From Thiothrix unzii (GTDB lineage Bacteria > Pseudomonadota > Gammaproteobacteria > Thiotrichales > Thiotrichaceae): a stretch of 64,000 nucleotides of DNA. Location of the stretch: contig NZ_CP072793.1 in NCBI RefSeq assembly GCF_017901175.1, forward strand, positions 1,364,001-1,428,000, written 5' to 3'. The position numbers and the translations under genes were made by a program. Of this stretch, positions 17,710-26,866 are shown in pieces; the stretch's first letter is position 1, and every line of letters begins with the position of its first letter. The notes beneath the pieces are model-generated. The model saw only the letters and a list, made by a program, of their open reading frames with translations. It was not told the DNA's origin and did no database searches.

Positions 17710-17816
17710 TAGGCTTTGTGGTTAGGGAAAGATACAGGCATTCTGGCACGAATAGGAAGATAATTCAGCATCAATCCCATGGCGACAACTGACAGCATAT
17801 CAGCTATCATAACCGC

Positions 17817-18251
17817 ATGATTACCGCCGTTATCGACACCAATGTTTTCATTTCCGCCCTGATGAAGGCTGACACCGCGCCACGGGCATTGTTGCGCCGC
17901 TGTCTGTTGGGGCAAGTACAGCCATTGATCGGCAATGCCCTGTATTCGGAATACGAAGACATCATGTCGCGGGAGCATGTGTTCACCACCAGTGCCGTAA
18001 CAGCAGATGAGCGCGAAGCCCTGTTTGATGCTTTTATTTCTCGATGCCAGTGGGTCAATATCTATTATCGGTGGCGACCAAACCTTCGGGATGAAGCAGA
18101 CAATCACCTGATGGAACTTGCCATAGCAGGCAATGCCCAATGGCTGATTACAGGCAATACCCGCGATTTTCGTCAACATGAACTGCAATTTCCTGGTATT
18201 CGGATAGCAACAGTGACGGAATTTCTGCAAACACTACAAGAGGCAAACTAA
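17817..18251 (+). CDS. PIN-domain toxin of a toxin-antitoxin pair
   Basis: This is a 144-residue PIN ribonuclease-type toxin. Acidic metal-binding residues fit the family: AVIDTNVFISAL (Asp7), the Glu of LYSEYEDIM, the Asp of LRDEADNHLMELA, and TGNTRDF near the C terminus. It belongs to the type called putative toxin component, PIN family. The stop overlaps the next ATG by one base (TAATG), so toxin and antitoxin are coupled, with the toxin first. It is transcribed away from the ROCO gene, with 107 bases between them. Confidence 0.85.
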   Translation: MITAVIDTNVFISALMKADTAPRALLRRCLLGQVQPLIGNALYSEYEDIMSREHVFTTSAVTADEREALFDAFISRCQWVNIYYRWRPNLRDEADNHLMELAIAGNAQWLITGNTRDFRQHELQFPGIRIATVTEFLQTLQEAN

Positions 18252-18478
18252 TGGCAACCATGACAATCCGTCTACCTGACGAACAACACAATCGTTTGAA
18301 AACTTTAGCGACACGTCGCGGCGTGAGTCTGAACAAGCTGATGGAAGAATTTGCCATCCGCATTCTCACCGAAACGGATGCCGAGACCCGTTTCCGCCTA
18401 CGCGCAGCGCGTGGCAATGTCGCAGAAGGTTTGGCAGTACTCGATAAGCTGGATAAACATTTCGCTCAATCACCATGA
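18251..18478 (+). CDS. Ribbon-helix-helix antitoxin
   Basis: This is a 75-residue antitoxin. The N-terminal half is a RHH/HicB-type DNA-binding fold (MTIRLPDEQHNRLKTLATR, RGVSLNKLMEEFAIRIL), and the C-terminal half (TRFRLRAARGNVAEGLAVLD) would wrap the PIN toxin. It overlaps the toxin stop by one base. It is expected to neutralise the PIN toxin and repress the pair's promoter. Its own stop overlaps the start of a truncated DUF202 reading frame. Confidence 0.8.
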   Translation: MATMTIRLPDEQHNRLKTLATRRGVSLNKLMEEFAIRILTETDAETRFRLRAARGNVAEGLAVLDKLDKHFAQSP

Positions 18479-18549
18479 TCAAACGCTACACCGACCATTC
18501 CGCCAACGAACGCACCTATCTGGCATGGATACGCACCGTTGCTCCCTGA
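18475..18549 (+). pseudogene. Truncated DUF202 (YidH-like) gene, first 24 codons
   Basis: The frame reads MIKRYTDHSANERTYLAWIR then TVAP and stops. DUF202 membrane proteins begin with the conserved phrase YxDHxANERTxLAWIRT followed by hydrophobic helices. Here the helices are missing. The ATG overlaps the antitoxin stop (ATGA). This is the N-terminal stub of a deleted gene, or a very short cotranslated leftover. Confidence 0.6.
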
Positions 18550-18597
18550 ACTATTTGTGCTATGTTTGCCGTTCACAACCTGTATTGAGTATTACCC

Positions 18598-18981
18598 ATG
18601 AATTCAGAAAAAGTGGTTTTCGGTTTTTTTATCCTGTTGGCGTTGACGCTGAACTTCGGTTTTTTCATTGGCGACATTGACAATATCGCCCATCACAATG
18701 TCTACGAATTGTTTGCCGCGTTAGTCGTCAGCCTAATTGCCACCGTATTGAAGTTTGGCGACAGAACCCATCTGGGGGCGATTTTCTTGGCTACCAGTTT
18801 GGTAGCAGATTTGCAATTGCTGATGGCTGCTCTGATCTGGGGTTACGCCGCTCACATCAGTGCGGCGGGTATGGACACGGAAGCAACGGTAGCGGTGGTG
18901 TCGTTCTCCGGTGGGGCGTTGCTGGCGAATATTGTATCGGTTGTTTTGCTGCTGGCGGAAACCATGACCGTGCGCCGCTAG
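18598..18981 (+). CDS. DUF6394-family membrane protein
   Basis: This is a 127-residue integral membrane protein with about four helices (roughly 7-25, 37-55, 60-85 and 100-122). The polar loops are short, such as GDIDNIAHHNVYE and KFGDRTHLG. It resembles DUF6394 proteins, which have no known function. It lies 13 bases upstream of the potassium channel gene on the same strand, so it may be an accessory subunit or modulator of that channel. That is inferred from position only. Confidence 0.75.
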   Translation: MNSEKVVFGFFILLALTLNFGFFIGDIDNIAHHNVYELFAALVVSLIATVLKFGDRTHLGAIFLATSLVADLQLLMAALIWGYAAHISAAGMDTEATVAVVSFSGGALLANIVSVVLLLAETMTVRR

Positions 18982-18994
18982 GCAGGAGAAAGCC

Positions 18995-20689
18995 ATGCCT
19001 GACATTTTTTATGTGCTGTTGCGGCGGATGCGTACCCCGCTAATTGTGCTGATTGTGATGTATTCGGTGGCTGTGTTGGGTTTTACCCTGATTCCGGGGC
19101 AAGATGCGGAAGGCCAGCCTTGGCACATGTCGTTTTTCCACGCGCTTTATGTCGTCAGTTACACCGCATCCACCATTGGTTTTGGGGAAATTCCCTATGC
19201 TTTTACTGAGACGCAACGTTTGTGGATGATGTTTGTTATCCATCTCACGGTGATTGGTTGGTTGTATAGCATCGGTTCATTACTGGCTGTGTTGCAAGAC
19301 CCGGCTTTCCGGCGGTTGCGTACCGAATACGTGTTTCAGCGTAGTGTGAAACGTTTGCGCACCCCGTTTTATCTGGTATGTGGTTACGGCGATACCGGCG
19401 GGATTTTAGTCAAAGCATTGGCTGATGAAGGCATTAAGGCGGTGGTAATTGACCGTGATGAAAACCGTCTCAACGAATTGGAACTGAATGATTACATCCG
19501 CCGTCCGCTGGGCTTATTGGCGGATGCTGCCAAGCCAGCGGTTTTGGAAATGGCGGGCATTACTAACAGTTACTGCATTGGCGTGATTGCGCTGACGGAT
19601 TCCGACCAAACCAATGTGATGGTGGCTTTGAGTGCGCACTTGCTCAACCCGAATATCCGGGTGTTAGCGCGGGTCGAATCCGCAGAAGCCGGAGCAAACA
19701 TCCGTTCTTTCGGCAAAAATGAAGTCATTAACCCGTTTGAGACGTTCGCGGGGCGGTTGGCAATGGCGATTCATTCACCCGGCATGTATACCTTGTTTAC
19801 CTGGATGACAGGGGTTCCGCACGAGCCGTTGCGTGAACCGTTATTCCCTGACCGGGGCTTATGGGTAATTTGTGGGTTTGGGCGGTTTGGTAAAGCCTTG
19901 CATCGGCATTTGGAGGCTGCGGGTATCCCCATGCAAGTGATTGACCCCGACCCCGTTGCCAGCCAAGCCCCAACAGGGGCAATCATCGGCTCCGGCGTAG
20001 AGGCAGTCACTTTGCAACAAGCTGGGGTGAAGCAGGCAGTAGGCGTGATAGCCGGAACAAACGATGACGTGAGCAACCTATCAATTTTGATGACCGCCCG
20101 CGAACTACGCCCGGATCTTTTCATGGTTGCGCGGCAAAACCAGCGTGATAACAGTCTGGTATTTGATCGCGCCGACATTGACCTGTTGATGAAGCGCGGT
20201 GATGTCATTGCCCACAAAATTTTTGCGTTGTTACGGACTCCACTGATCAGCGATTTTCTGGATGCTGCCCGTGAGCGCGATGATGACTGGGCAAACCAAA
20301 TGGTTAGCCGGATTTTAGGTGTAGTCAGTGAGGAAGTACCTTACTTGTGGGAAATCAAAATCAACAAGGTGCGCACTCCGGCCTTGTATAAAGCGTGTTT
20401 GATGGGGCAAGTGCAGTTACGCGATTTGCTGCGTGACCCACGTGAGCGCGTTAAAAGTTTGCCTGCGATTCCGTTGTTATTGAAACGGGATGGGAAAGTC
20501 ATGGTATTGCCAGAGCTGGACAAGCCGCTGGACGTGAGTGACCGTTTGCTAATGTGTGCGGCCTGGCCTGTTAGTCATGAAATGCAGTGGGCAACGCAAA
20601 ATGAAAATGTCCTGCATTATTTATTAACCGGTGATGAGGTTTCGGGTGGGAGTTTATTGCGGCGTTATGTGATGAAAGGTATGAAGTGA
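18995..20689 (+). CDS. Two-helix potassium channel with two RCK (TrkA) domains
   Basis: This 564-residue inner-membrane K+ channel subunit has TM1 at about residues 14-34, a pore helix, the selectivity filter TIGFG (60-64) and TM2 at about 76-100. The first RCK domain carries the nucleotide-binding GYGDTGG (130-136), and a second carries GFGRFGK (294-300), each with a Rossmann fold. It ends with a TrkA-C-like region. RCK domains gate the pore in response to NAD(H), ATP or calcium in known relatives. The AGGAGAA ribosome site and 13-base spacing to DUF6394 indicate an operon. The lost kup gene nearby is also a K+ transporter, which may be coincidence. Confidence 0.88.
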   Translation: MPDIFYVLLRRMRTPLIVLIVMYSVAVLGFTLIPGQDAEGQPWHMSFFHALYVVSYTASTIGFGEIPYAFTETQRLWMMFVIHLTVIGWLYSIGSLLAVLQDPAFRRLRTEYVFQRSVKRLRTPFYLVCGYGDTGGILVKALADEGIKAVVIDRDENRLNELELNDYIRRPLGLLADAAKPAVLEMAGITNSYCIGVIALTDSDQTNVMVALSAHLLNPNIRVLARVESAEAGANIRSFGKNEVINPFETFAGRLAMAIHSPGMYTLFTWMTGVPHEPLREPLFPDRGLWVICGFGRFGKALHRHLEAAGIPMQVIDPDPVASQAPTGAIIGSGVEAVTLQQAGVKQAVGVIAGTNDDVSNLSILMTARELRPDLFMVARQNQRDNSLVFDRADIDLLMKRGDVIAHKIFALLRTPLISDFLDAARERDDDWANQMVSRILGVVSEEVPYLWEIKINKVRTPALYKACLMGQVQLRDLLRDPRERVKSLPAIPLLLKRDGKVMVLPELDKPLDVSDRLLMCAAWPVSHEMQWATQNENVLHYLLTGDEVSGGSLLRRYVMKGMK

Positions 20690-20786
20690 TTAAAATATAG
20701 ACGATTTTTTCATCATGTGGGTGCGGTGCTAATGTTAAGCTTTTGTTACACGAAAGTGACCATAACAATCAATAGGAGATCCAAGC

Positions 20787-21290
20787 ATGGAACAAGACAT
20801 TTCTAATGTAAAGTACGTCGGTCAAGCCACTGCCACCCGTTTAGCCGAACATGGCATCACCACCATTGAGCAACTCGCGGCAATGGATATTGAAGTATTA
20901 GCAGCGATTCCGGGGATTGGCGCAACCACCGCGCCGCTGATGTTAGCCAGCGCACAGGCGTTACTGCCCACAACGGCAATCGAAGCTGAAGCCGAAGAAG
21001 TTGCACCTGTTACGTCAACCGATGAGCCGGTTTTAGCAGCAGAGACAGTATTGGAAGAAGCCGATGATGATGTCAGTGATGACGCATTTACTGAGGAAGA
21101 ACCTGCTGAGGTGTCTGACAAAAAAGCGAAAAAGGCCGATAAAAAAGCCAAAAAAGCTCTGAAAAAAGCCGCGAAGAAAGCTAAAAAACAAGCAAAAGAA
21201 GCCAAGAAAGCCGAACGTAAAGCTGCGAAAAAGGCCGATAAAAAAGCCAAGAAAGCTGCTAAGAAGGCAGCAAAAGCTGCTAAAGCATAA
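20787..21290 (+). CDS. Helix-hairpin-helix protein with histone H1-like basic tail
   Basis: This is a 167-residue protein in three parts. Residues 1-61 contain two HhH motifs (VKYVGQATATRLAEHGI, AAIPGIGATTAPLMLASA), a nonspecific DNA-binding fold. Residues 65-112 are acidic. Residues 113-167 are nearly all Lys and Ala (KKAKKADKKAKKALKKAAKK), like histone H1 or AlgP-type tails. It probably binds DNA or RNA as a nucleoid or ribosome-associated protein. An AGGAGA ribosome site lies 9 bases before the ATG. Its own promoter probably lies in the 97-base gap after the channel gene. Confidence 0.72.
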   Translation: MEQDISNVKYVGQATATRLAEHGITTIEQLAAMDIEVLAAIPGIGATTAPLMLASAQALLPTTAIEAEAEEVAPVTSTDEPVLAAETVLEEADDDVSDDAFTEEEPAEVSDKKAKKADKKAKKALKKAAKKAKKQAKEAKKAERKAAKKADKKAKKAAKKAAKAAKA

Positions 21291-21414
21291 ACCTTCAGTT
21301 TAGTGCCGAGAACGTTTCATCGTGTAGCCGTGGGTTTCTGGTGCAGTGTCGAGAGTTGCGCTATCATGCGCCGCTCATCTCGATGAACAACACCAAATCT
21401 GGGGTAACTACACG

Positions 21415-22035
21415 ATGAAACGTCTTTTCGCTTTTATTCTTGCACTCACGCTGAGCATGGTTGGTTGCGGTGGCTCTAATGCCGCTGACAAGGCTGATGC
21501 GAAAGCCACTACTGGAGGTAACATGTCCGCAAATCCAATCATTTTGATTGAAACGACCAAAGGCAATATTAAGATTGAGCTTGATGCTGCTGCTGCACCA
21601 AAAACCGTTGAAAACATTCTCGCTTATGTGAATGATGGTTTTTACACCGGTACGATTTTCCACCGCGTCATTCCCGGTTTCATGGTTCAAGGCGGCGGTA
21701 TGACTGCTACCATGCAGGAAAAAGCGGACAAGCGTGCGCCCGTTCAAAACGAAGCTGACAATGGCCTGAAAAATGACCGTGGCACGTTGGCAATGGCACG
21801 TACTTCGGATCCACATTCCGGTTCTTCACAGTTTTTCATCAATGTGAAAAACAACGATTTCCTGAACTTCCGCTCTAAAACGCCACAAGGCTGGGGTTAT
21901 GCGGTATTCGGTAAAGTCATCGAAGGTATGGATGTAGTTGACGCTATCGTTGGCGTTAAAACAGGCAACTTTGGCCCGCACGGTGATGTGCCGGTTGAGC
22001 CTATCCTGATGAATAAAGTTTCAGTGGTCGAATAA
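21415..22035 (+). CDS. Cyclophilin-type peptidyl-prolyl isomerase, lipoprotein precursor
   Basis: This is a prolyl cis-trans isomerase of the cyclophilin fold (PpiA/PpiB type). The ATG at 21415 gives a signal peptide with lipobox MVGC (Cys18), so the product would be a lipoprotein. The catalytic core starts near residue 40 ([16 protein letters not shown]) and contains [13 protein letters not shown] and [18 protein letters not shown], both typical of active cyclophilins. A second in-frame ATG at 21523 has an excellent ribosome site, GGAGG, 4 bases upstream and would give a cytoplasmic form with the entire catalytic domain. A longer upstream version starting at 21346 is less likely. Confidence 0.88.
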   Translation: MKRLFAFILALTLSMVGCGGSNAADKADAKATTGGNMSANPIILIETTKGNIKIELDAAAAPKTVENILAYVNDGFYTGTIFHRVIPGFMVQGGGMTATMQEKADKRAPVQNEADNGLKNDRGTLAMARTSDPHSGSSQFFINVKNNDFLNFRSKTPQGWGYAVFGKVIEGMDVVDAIVGVKTGNFGPHGDVPVEPILMNKVSVVE

Positions 22036-22046
22036 TTACCGCTTGA

Positions 22047-23913
<1,867 letters not shown>

Positions 23914-23914
<1 letters not shown>

Positions 23915-24888
23915 TGGCAACGCCGTTACTGAGCGTGCAAAACCTGAGCGTGCAATTCTGCCTGAATAGTGGACAAACATTGCAGGCGTTGAGCGAGGTG
24001 AGTTTCACGGTCAATAGTGGCGAAACGCTTGGCATTGTCGGTGAATCGGGCTGCGGTAAATCAACTTTGGCGCGGAGTTTATTGCAGCTCGTCAGCCCCG
24101 CACACGGACGGATTGAATGGCAGGGAATGCCGCTGCCTACTGGCAATACGGCGGCATTACGCGATTATCGGCGGGCGGTGCAATGCATTTTCCAAGACCC
24201 GCTGGATGCGCTCGACCCGCGTATGACGGTGGGGGATTGCATTCAAGAACCGATGTCGGCGTTACGTGCGGAATGGGGTAAGGCAGAGATTCGCACCCGT
24301 GTTGATGAGTTGTTGAGAGCGGTGGGCTTGGAAAGCGCGATGCGTGAGCGTTATCCGCACGAGTTTTCCGGTGGGCAATGCCAGCGTATCGGTATTGCCA
24401 GAGCCTTGGCAGTCAAGCCGCAACTGATTGTTTGCGATGAACCGGTTAGTGCGCTGGATGTGTCAATCCGTGGGCAGGTAGTGCGTCTGTTAGCCGACTT
24501 GCAGCGCGAACACGGGTTAACGTTACTGTTTATTTCCCACGATTTAGGCGTGGTGCGTGAGTTGTGTAATCGCGTGCTAGTGCTGTATTTGGGGCGGGTG
24601 GTGGAAATTGCAGATACTGCCAGCCTTTACGCAACGCCGCAGCACCCTTACACCCGCTTATTACTGCAAGCGATGCCCTTGCCTGATCCGCAACAGGAAA
24701 AAGCGCGTCTGGCGCAAATTGAGATCGGGGTAGGGGAGTTGCCATCACCGTTGAACCCACCAGCAGGATGTGCGTTTCATCCACGTTGCCCGCAAGCGCA
24801 AGCGGTATGCCGCGAACAAGTACCAGCCTTACGCCAAGTGTCTGACCATCGGCAAGTCGCTTGCCACTTCACATTGGCGCAAGCATAG
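23914..24888 (+). CDS. Oligopeptide/dipeptide ABC transporter ATP-binding protein (OppF/DppF type)
   Basis: This is the cytoplasmic ATPase subunit of a peptide importer. Walker A is GESGCGKST (about 43-51), the signature is FSGGQCQRIGIARAL, Walker B is LIVCDEPVSALD, and the H-loop lies in LLFISHDLG. The C terminus has the oligopeptide/dipeptide extension with GCAFHPRCPQAQAVC, used for nucleotide-dependent regulation and perhaps iron-sulfur binding. The GTG start overlaps the pgeF stop by one base. No partner OppA, B, C or D gene is in the window, so this is either an orphan subunit or works with genes elsewhere. Confidence 0.88.
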
Positions 24889-24961
24889 CGATCTTAGGGT
24901 TAATGACGAGGTGTTAAGAACGTGCCATGATGAGCACTTCAACCACTGCGAGGAATTGCCC

Positions 24962-25333
24962 ATGAAAATCACCCCTTGGCTTGCTGCATCGTTGTTTTGT
25001 TTCAGTGCCAGCGCATCTGCTGACGCGCCCTTTATTGAACACACTTCCGGCTTTTTTGGCAGCAGTATGCCGCTCGCCGAATGCCGTGAACAAGGCAAGA
25101 AAGCGTTTAGCGCATTAGGCATTACCGAAAAAACTTCCACGAATCCGCGTAACGAAGTCGTGGGTTTCAAAGGCGATTACAAAGTCGTGCTGTATTGCGT
25201 CAGTGACGAAGGCGGCTGTGACGAACCAGCAGAACCGTATGCCAGTGGCGGCACGATTATCGTCGCCGGAGGAAATTACGCAACGGTTAAAGGCTTGGTG
25301 GATGGGGTGAAGGCCAAGCTTAAGTTGCAATAA
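24962..25333 (+). CDS. Small exported protein of unknown function
   Basis: This is a 123-residue protein with a cleavable signal peptide (MKITPWLAASLFCFSASASA, probable cut after ASA-DA). The mature part contains four cysteines, including ECREQGKKAF and YCVSDEGGCDEP, which could form disulfides in the periplasm, and a TIIVAGGNYATVKGLVDGVK segment near the end. A GAGGAA ribosome site precedes the ATG. I do not recognise the family. Its 3' end overlaps the convergent tag gene by 14 bases. Confidence 0.7.
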   Translation: MKITPWLAASLFCFSASASADAPFIEHTSGFFGSSMPLAECREQGKKAFSALGITEKTSTNPRNEVVGFKGDYKVVLYCVSDEGGCDEPAEPYASGGTIIVAGGNYATVKGLVDGVKAKLKLQ

Positions 25334-25928
25334 GGGTTGGGCTGCTGCGGAAACAATCAAGCATATGGTCATTCACTATCCCTGTGGCCTGCATATAGGC
25401 GTAACACACGGTTGAACCCATAAACTTAAAGCCGCGCTTTTTCAAATCTTTGCTCATTGCATCCGATTCTGGGGTAGTGGCGGTATATTCTGCCAAGGTC
25501 TTCCGGTGGTTAACGATGGTGTTACCACCGACAAAACGCCACAGATAAGCGTCAAAACTCCCGAATTCGGCTTGCACTGCCAGAAAGCGTTGCGCGTTAT
25601 TAATAGTCGCCAACACTTTCAGGCGGTTGCGGATAATGCCGGGATTAGCGAGTAGCTCCTGTATTTTAGCATCATCATAACGCACGATTTTTTCAGGATC
25701 GAAATCGTCAAACGCTTGCCGGTAAGTGTCGCGTTTGCGCAGAATGGTGTACCAACTCAAGCCTGCTTGTGCTGATTCCAGCACCAATAACTCGAACAAT
25801 TTACGGTCGTCGTGAACGGGTACGCCCCATTCTTCATCGTGATAAGCAACGTAATCGGGTTTGCTCAAGTCTACCCATGCGCAACGGCAGAGCGTGGGAG
25901 TGGCGGATGTTGGGTCAATGCTCGTCAT
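25320..25928 (-). CDS. tag: DNA-3-methyladenine glycosylase I
   Basis: This is a 202-residue base-excision repair enzyme that removes 3-methyladenine from alkylated DNA. The family zinc site is present: Cys16 (CRCAW), His30 (AYHDEEWG), and His188 and Cys192 (NDHMLDCF). The helix-hairpin-helix core contains LLVLESAQAGLSWYTILRKR and NPGIIRNRLKV. It is convergent with the small exported protein gene. Together with ogt at 31 kb the window has two alkylation-repair genes. Confidence 0.94.
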   Translation of the reverse strand: MTSIDPTSATPTLCRCAWVDLSKPDYVAYHDEEWGVPVHDDRKLFELLVLESAQAGLSWYTILRKRDTYRQAFDDFDPEKIVRYDDAKIQELLANPGIIRNRLKVLATINNAQRFLAVQAEFGSFDAYLWRFVGGNTIVNHRKTLAEYTATTPESDAMSKDLKKRGFKFMGSTVCYAYMQATGIVNDHMLDCFRSSPTLIAT

Positions 25929-26032
25929 GTTTCACCTGCTGAATGATCTGGAAGGAAGTTTAGCAGACACTGGCTGACAACGTGCTGTACCATCCACGCA
26001 TCAAAACCCCTTACTTTCAATGAGTCACTTTT

Positions 26033-26371
26033 ATGAAAATCGGCGTTACCAGCCAGAATTTGCGTACCATTACCGGACATGCCAGCAAAGCCCGCAGCTT
26101 TTTGATGTATGAATCAACAATGGGGCAGGCGTTTCACCCCATCGAATCACTGGAATTGCCGATGGAAATGTCGATTCACGCATGGAATAAGCGTGGCGAT
26201 CACCCGCTACTAGCGTTGGATTACCTGATCACCGGGCCGTGCGGTAAAGGCTTTATCAATCAGATGAAACAATACGGCGTTAAGGTAAAAACCACCGACG
26301 AAACCGATCCGCAAGTGGCAGTCAAAGCGTTACTCGCCGCCGTTGTGCCTTGGGCAGCAAAGCCCGTGTGA
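26033..26371 (+). CDS. Dinitrogenase iron-molybdenum cofactor (NifX/NafY-like) domain protein
   Basis: This 112-residue single-domain protein begins MKIGVTSQNLRTITGHASKA, the strand-loop-helix start of the NifX/NifB C-terminal fold (DiNase FeMo-co family). The core continues with DYLITGPCGKGFINQMKQYG and VKVKTTDETDPQVAVKALL. Stand-alone members occur in bacteria without nitrogenase and may bind metal clusters. There are no nif genes in the window. It is convergent with the methyltransferase gene. Confidence 0.75.
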   Translation: MKIGVTSQNLRTITGHASKARSFLMYESTMGQAFHPIESLELPMEMSIHAWNKRGDHPLLALDYLITGPCGKGFINQMKQYGVKVKTTDETDPQVAVKALLAAVVPWAAKPV

Positions 26372-26391
26372 GGTGTTTTCAGCGTGCGGTT

Positions 26392-26856
26392 TTACCACAA
26401 CCAGCGCGGCACACGGCGTTGGTAGTCGCTGTAAGCCTGCCCAAATTTTTGTGCCAGAACTTGTTCTTCCGGCACAATTTGTTGGTGCGTTAATATCCAC
26501 ACAAACACGGGCAGCAGTGCGAACGCCCCTAAACTGCCCAAGTAAATGCACCACCCCGTTAAAATGATCAACATCCCAACGTACATCGGGTTGCGGGTAT
26601 AGCGGTACGTCCCGCCTGTCACCAGCGTTTGGGTGCGTTCCGGGTGGATGGGGTTAAACGTAGTATGGGCGCGGAAAAACAACCCCAGCGACCAGAAGTC
26701 AATCAACACCGCCACAGCAATTAACCCCAGTCCCAACCTATTCCAAGGTGACGCAATCAAATCCACAACAGGCACGACACGCGCCACCAGCCACATCATG
26801 CCCGCAAATGCGAGCAGGTAAACCGGTGGTGGAATTTTCAACTGTAAACGGTTCAT
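26392..26856 (-). CDS. Isoprenylcysteine carboxyl methyltransferase-like membrane protein (ICMT/PEMT)
   Basis: This 154-residue integral membrane protein has about four helices and the C-terminal SAM-binding motif of the ICMT/phospholipid methyltransferase superfamily: GTYRYTRNPMYVGMLI, then EEQVLAQKFGQAYSDYQRRV. The ATG at 26856 follows AAAAGGA at a good distance and avoids overlap with the upstream gene (stop at 26867). The substrate cannot be read from sequence. Bacterial members methylate lipids or small molecules, and many are uncharacterised. It is possibly in an operon with the two exported proteins upstream. Confidence 0.82.
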   Translation of the reverse strand: MNRLQLKIPPPVYLLAFAGMMWLVARVVPVVDLIASPWNRLGLGLIAVAVLIDFWSLGLFFRAHTTFNPIHPERTQTLVTGGTYRYTRNPMYVGMLIILTGWCIYLGSLGAFALLPVFVWILTHQQIVPEEQVLAQKFGQAYSDYQRRVPRWLW

Positions 26857-26866
26857 GACGATCCTT

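Noticed and set aside
17709..18230. 173-residue minus-strand frame opposite the PIN toxin
   Set aside because: The PIN and antitoxin genes have clear motifs and coupling; this frame is antisense shadow.
21115..21290. AAA-GCC-rich repeats that could be a microsatellite
   Set aside because: They encode the Lys/Ala tail with varied codons (AAA/AAG, GCC/GCT/GCA), which indicates protein-level selection rather than DNA slippage alone.
21346..21414. Longer start for the cyclophilin beginning [11 protein letters not shown]
   Set aside because: It would bury the signal peptide and lipobox inside the protein; the ATG at 21415 gives a normal lipoprotein.
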